Positions 8,932-11,731 of a stretch of DNA of 11,731 nt are shown here, in pieces. The notes beneath the pieces are model-generated. The model did no database searches. It saw only the letters and a list, made by a program, of their open reading frames with translations, and had not been told where the DNA came from. Every line of letters begins with the position of its first letter. Position 1 is the stretch's first letter. Where the stretch lies: assembly GCA_036939355.1 (NCBI GenBank), contig JALLAP010000595.1, positions 1-11,731 of the forward strand, written 5' to 3'. Both the position numbers and the translations under genes were made by a program. Source of the stretch: Thalassiosira profunda (taxonomy: Eukaryota > Bacillariophyta > Thalassiosirophyceae > Thalassiosirales > Thalassiosiraceae).

Positions 8932-9679
8932 GATTTCAATTGTGACCTGAGCGATGTCGTGCACCTGATGCGTCACCTCGCCTCCTCCACACGTCAATGG
9001 CGTCGCCCAATTCGCCGACGCTGGACGCTACTTAGAAGGGCCACGGAGGGTGTTGTTGGTTGTTGTTGTTGTGTTTTGAGGCTGGAGGTTGTTTACCTAC
9101 TTACTTCGTCTGAGTTACCTTGTACATTACGAGTCATTGAGAACTTTACGAACACATTTCAGCTGCCGCGTTATTTGTGTAGCCCCACACAAATAATTGC
9201 ATTTGTCCTGCCTTCCATCAGTTGAGCTGCGTATCAATTTACTACTGATTCCTCAGTATCCCATTCAAATTGCCTCGGAGGAAGACTTTTGGCGCGTACC
9301 GTTGTTTTTTTGGGCGTGGCCGGCTCGTCCACATGGTTCAAATCTGCCTGAACGGAAATCATCGGAAAGAGTCACATGTTATTACTGGCTCCTACGTAGA
9401 AATAAGACAGCATCTCACATTCAAATCAAACTGATTCAAAAATCGAGCCGTTGGACATCTGCCTCACATTTTCAAAACATCACGCGGCCCTCCTTGCTTT
9501 GGGTTGCAAAAAGCCAACCGTCAAAAAAGATGGCGCGATTTGATTTTGAGATTCGGCACGCCCAACACCCAAAGCAAGCACACAAGGCGCCAACTCGTTC
9601 AAAAGCAAGGTGCAGCACCGTCTCTCACTTTTTGCAATCGACCCATTGGTGCCCCAACCCCAACCCTCTCACCAACACC
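8932..9679. promoter_or_regulatory. Intergenic region between divergent genes
   Basis: This 748-bp stretch separates the starts of the thioesterase gene (minus) and the repeat-protein gene (plus), so it should hold both promoters and 5' UTRs. It has lower GC than the flanking genes, especially 9080-9560. It contains a GTT-rich microsatellite (9050-9075) and the hairpin at 9171-9196. The last 30 bases before the ATG are C/A-rich (CCCCAACCCCAACCCTC, then ACCAACACC). I recognise no core-promoter box. Confidence 0.45.
9171..9196. repeat. Perfect 10-bp inverted repeat (hairpin)
   Basis: TTATTTGTGT, a 6-nt spacer AGCCCC, then ACACAAATAA: a perfect 10-bp stem. It sits between two divergent gene starts. 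It could be a dimeric protein-binding site or an RNA hairpin; the sequence alone cannot decide. Confidence 0.7.
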
Positions 9680-11275
9680 ATGAAGTCCTACGCCCTCCTC
9701 GCCGCCGCGGCCCTCGCGGCCACCGTCGACGCCGGGACGAACAAGACGTTGCCGCCCACGCCCGCCGTGACGCGGCCCCCGGAGCCGACCAGCCCGGCCC
9801 CGATCACCCCCTTCCCCACCGAGGGCGGCGTAAGTTGAACACGATGGTTTGATGTGTGCCCTGTCCTGCCTTTGTTGATGGTTGTGGCTGCCTGCGGCGG
9901 CGGCGACATGACACCTGCAGTCGGCTGGCGTCGCTCGCCCGGCCTCGTCGCGAGGCCGGCTGATGGATTCCGGAGGTGCACGCCTCGCTGAGGTCAAGCG
10001 CCAGGTCGAGCGTATTGAGCCCAGGCCTTAGGTCAGCTGGATGGCCGCCAAGGGCAGGACGAGCTCGACGTGCTGCCGATGGACGCGGTGCTCGTGATGC
10101 TGCGTTGCGGATAGAGATCGATCTGGTCGGCGTGGCCTGGTCCATGACCGGTGGCTGAGCTGGCTGGCCAGGCTCACCTGAACCGAGCGGCGCCCACCTG
10201 AGGCCGATTGCAATCAAACACTATCGTCCTCCTCCTCTCTTGCTCACCATCACCTCGCCCTTCTCTCTCTCGGCCTACGCCATGATCACAACGCATGACA
10301 CATCGACCGCCTCACGTGCACCATCTTTACACATCACATGCACCATCCACCAACGTGCACCCACCCTCGACCACAACGCGCACAGTTCCCCACCCCCACC
10401 CCGCCGTCCCCCGTGGCGCCCCCCAGCGGNCACCCACCCTCGACCACAACGCGCACAGTTCCCCACCCCCACCCCGCCGTCCCCCGTGGCGCCCCCCAGC
10501 GGCGGCTACGAACCCTGCAAGCCCGGAAAGTCCGGCAAGGGAGGAGGAAAGGGAGGCAAGGGCGGATCGTACGGGTACCGCCAGCTCTACGACTACGTCG
10601 ACTGCTACTCGGCCAAGAGCGCCAAGGGCGCCGGGAAGGGTGGCAAGGGCGGCTACGGCTACGGAGGATACGGATCCGGCGACTCCAAGTCCGGCAAGGG
10701 CGGTGGAGGATACGGCGGAGGCGGAGGATACTCCGGCTCTGATTCCAAGTCCGGCAAGGGCGGTGGAGGATACGGAGGTGGATACTCCGGCGGTGACTCC
10801 AAGTCCGGCAAGGGCGGTGGAGGATACGGCGGCGGATACTCCGGCAGCGACTCCAAGAGCGGCAAGGGCGGCGGAGGATACGGTGGTGGATACTCCGGCT
10901 CTGATTCCAAGTCCGGCAAGGGCGGCGGAGGATACGGTGGTGGATACGATGGAAGCGACTCCAAGTCCGGAAAGGGAGGCGGCGGAGGCTACGGAGGTGG
11001 ATACGACGGCGGCGACTCCAAGTCCGGAAAGGGCGGCGGAGGAGGCTACGGCAGCGGCGACGGAGGTGAGTTGGTTTTGTGCTCTCTTGATTTAGCCTGA
11101 CGTGTCGTCTCCGTCTCGGCGCTCACCTCCTTTCCTGTCCTTCTCATCCGATCTCGCAGGATACAAGATGTTCTCCAAGGCAAGCCGCGACTCCAAGAGC
11201 GGCAAGGGAGGCGGAGGATACGGATACGGCGGCTACCGGAACCTGCGAACGAGGAACGTGGTGCCCCAGCAATAA
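9680..11275 (+). CDS. Secreted Gly/Lys/Ser/Tyr repeat protein, silaffin/cingulin-like
   Basis: Three exons, 9680-9829, 10459-11065 and 11160-11275, encode 290 residues. The introns start GTAAGT and GTGAGT, end CACAG and CGCAG, and are phase-consistent. Residues 1-19 are a signal peptide (MKSYALLAAAALAATVDAG). A Pro/Thr-rich linker follows (about 21-65), then KPGKSGKGGGKGGKGG and a short Tyr/Cys segment (GYRQLYDYVDCYSAKSAKG). Next come seven repeats of about 18 residues built on SDSKSGKGGGGYGGGY (10675-11065), and one more in exon 3. The C-terminus is YRNLRTRNVVPQQ. The KxxK lysine pairs (KSGK, KGGK), dense Ser, alternating Gly/Tyr and RXL tripeptides (RQL, RNL) resemble diatom silaffins and cingulins, which are incorporated in biosilica; the role is inferred from this composition. 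A generic glycine-rich wall protein is the alternative. The upstream minus-strand gene starts with a nearly identical signal peptide. Confidence 0.78.
9830..10458 (+). other. Unusually long first intron of the repeat-protein gene
   Basis: 629 nt as assembled, against 62-158 nt for the other coding introns here; about 556 nt if the 72-bp duplication is artificial. It begins GTAAGT and ends CGCACAG. It contains a GC-rich 9-bp hairpin (CCGGCCTCG-TCG-CGAGGCCGG, 9939-9959). A coding-like stretch around 9976-10150 reads, for example, GQLDGRQGQDELDVLPMDAV but is broken by stops. The C/T-rich end (10225-10275) is typical of an intron tail. Confidence 0.6.
10358..10502. repeat. Exact 72-bp tandem duplication joined by a single N
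   Basis: 10358-10429 and 10431-10502 are identical over 72 bases and are separated only by the N at 10430. Each copy includes the intron end CGCACAG and the first 44 bases of exon 2. The single N between two identical ends looks like an unmerged contig overlap, so one copy is probably artificial. I used the second copy for the exon start. Confidence 0.85.
10675..11065 (+). repeat. Coding tandem repeat, 54-57 bp units, about seven copies
   Basis: Units start near 10675, 10732, 10786, 10840, 10894, 10948 and 11005. Each encodes (S/D)G(S/G)DSKSGKGGGG(G)YGGGY or a close form. DNA words such as TCCAAGTCCGGCAAGGGCGG recur almost unchanged, so the array is young or kept alike by recombination. An eighth, variant unit lies after the second intron in exon 3 (11184-11238). 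Confidence 0.88.
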
Positions 11276-11731
11276 GGCGGCGACGGGGTCCCTTCCGGCC
11301 TTGATCAACATCCCCTCCTTTTAGCCTTCCTTCGTTCATAACATCCATCCCGAGGACGAGCGAGCGAGCCGTCGACGCCCACCTTCATGACCATCCACGC
11401 GTGCGCCGCTCCCCTCGTCCTGTCCTAGAGAAACCAAGATCCCGCTGCGTCCGCCCCCGGGGTGTGCGATCCGAGAATCCGGGGACGGTCCAACTTTCTC
11501 GACGGGATGCGCGCGTCGTCGGGAGTGCCAGTGTATCGCACTTCTCCACGCGCGCCCATCCTCGTCTGTTGTCTCCGTCCTTTCCTCGGCGTCGCTGTGT
11601 AACCACCTCTTTTTGGGGGGAATCGTACTGGGTAAACGCTTGGTGTAATTCACGTTGTCTGTGTCGAACCGCGATCCTTCATTTCTTGTGCATTGATAAG
11701 GAAGAAGAAACGTAAATAGAACAGTGGTGTT
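11276..11731. other. 3' flank of the repeat-protein gene, no gene seen
   Basis: Contains the 3' UTR and downstream DNA. No classical AATAAA is present; the end is A-rich (11697-11722). Open frames on both strands (for example minus 11336-11653) are Arg/Ser/Gly-rich and look like shadow. No repeat or RNA gene was recognised. Confidence 0.4.

Noticed and set aside
10659..10964. Minus-strand ORF with Pro/Tyr repeats (PPYPPPPLPDLE)
   Set aside because: Antisense of the Gly/Lys/Ser/Tyr repeat array; the plus frame has a signal peptide, matching introns and a stop.
10675..11065. CRISPR-like or satellite array
   Set aside because: The repeats are contiguous, have no spacers and keep one open reading frame, so they are protein-coding repeats.

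Overview
The window looks like nuclear DNA of a eukaryotic microalga, most likely a centric diatom of the Thalassiosira type. This is inferred from four things: spliced genes with mostly short GT-AG introns (62-158 nt in three of the genes), GC-rich codon use, several secreted proteins with RXL motifs, and a Gly/Lys/Ser/Tyr repeat protein resembling diatom silica-associated proteins. No bacterial signals (Shine-Dalgarno sites, operons) were seen. A single N at 10430 shows this is a draft assembly.

Layout from left to right. (1) 1-474, minus strand: the 5' part of a small secreted protein with an Asp/His run followed by a Met/Ser run, in two exons and cut by the window edge. (2) 475-1236: no gene seen. 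(3) About 1237-2320, plus strand: a decayed gene of the endonuclease/exonuclease/phosphatase (EEP) superfamily, TDP2-like. All five EEP motifs survive, spread over three frames, and a roughly 213-bp insertion bounded by a 14-bp direct repeat breaks it just before the last motif. (4) 2321-3153: upstream region with a probable 5'-UTR intron. (5) 3154-5508, plus strand: a three-exon gene for a 741-residue secreted flavin amine oxidase-like protein. (6) 5509-7495: a long gene-free stretch with a diverged 115-bp direct duplication and a cluster of very short tandem duplications. (7) 7496-8931, minus strand: an intronless mitochondrial acyl-CoA thioesterase of the ACOT9 type, about 478 residues, interrupted by one apparent 1-nt deletion. 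(8) 8932-9679: the intergenic region between divergent genes, containing a perfect 10-bp hairpin. (9) 9680-11275, plus strand: a three-exon gene for a secreted 290-residue protein with eight KSGK-Gly-Tyr repeats, silaffin/cingulin-like. Its long first intron holds an exact 72-bp duplication joined by the N. (10) 11276-11731: downstream region.

The genes do not form an obvious pathway. Three of the four intact or near-intact genes enter the secretory route and carry an RXL tripeptide, the proposed processing motif of diatom silica-matrix proteins. Two of them share a nearly identical signal-peptide start. The repeat protein, the amine oxidase-like protein and the His/Met-rich protein are the parts most worth following for cell-wall biology; a joint role is only inference.
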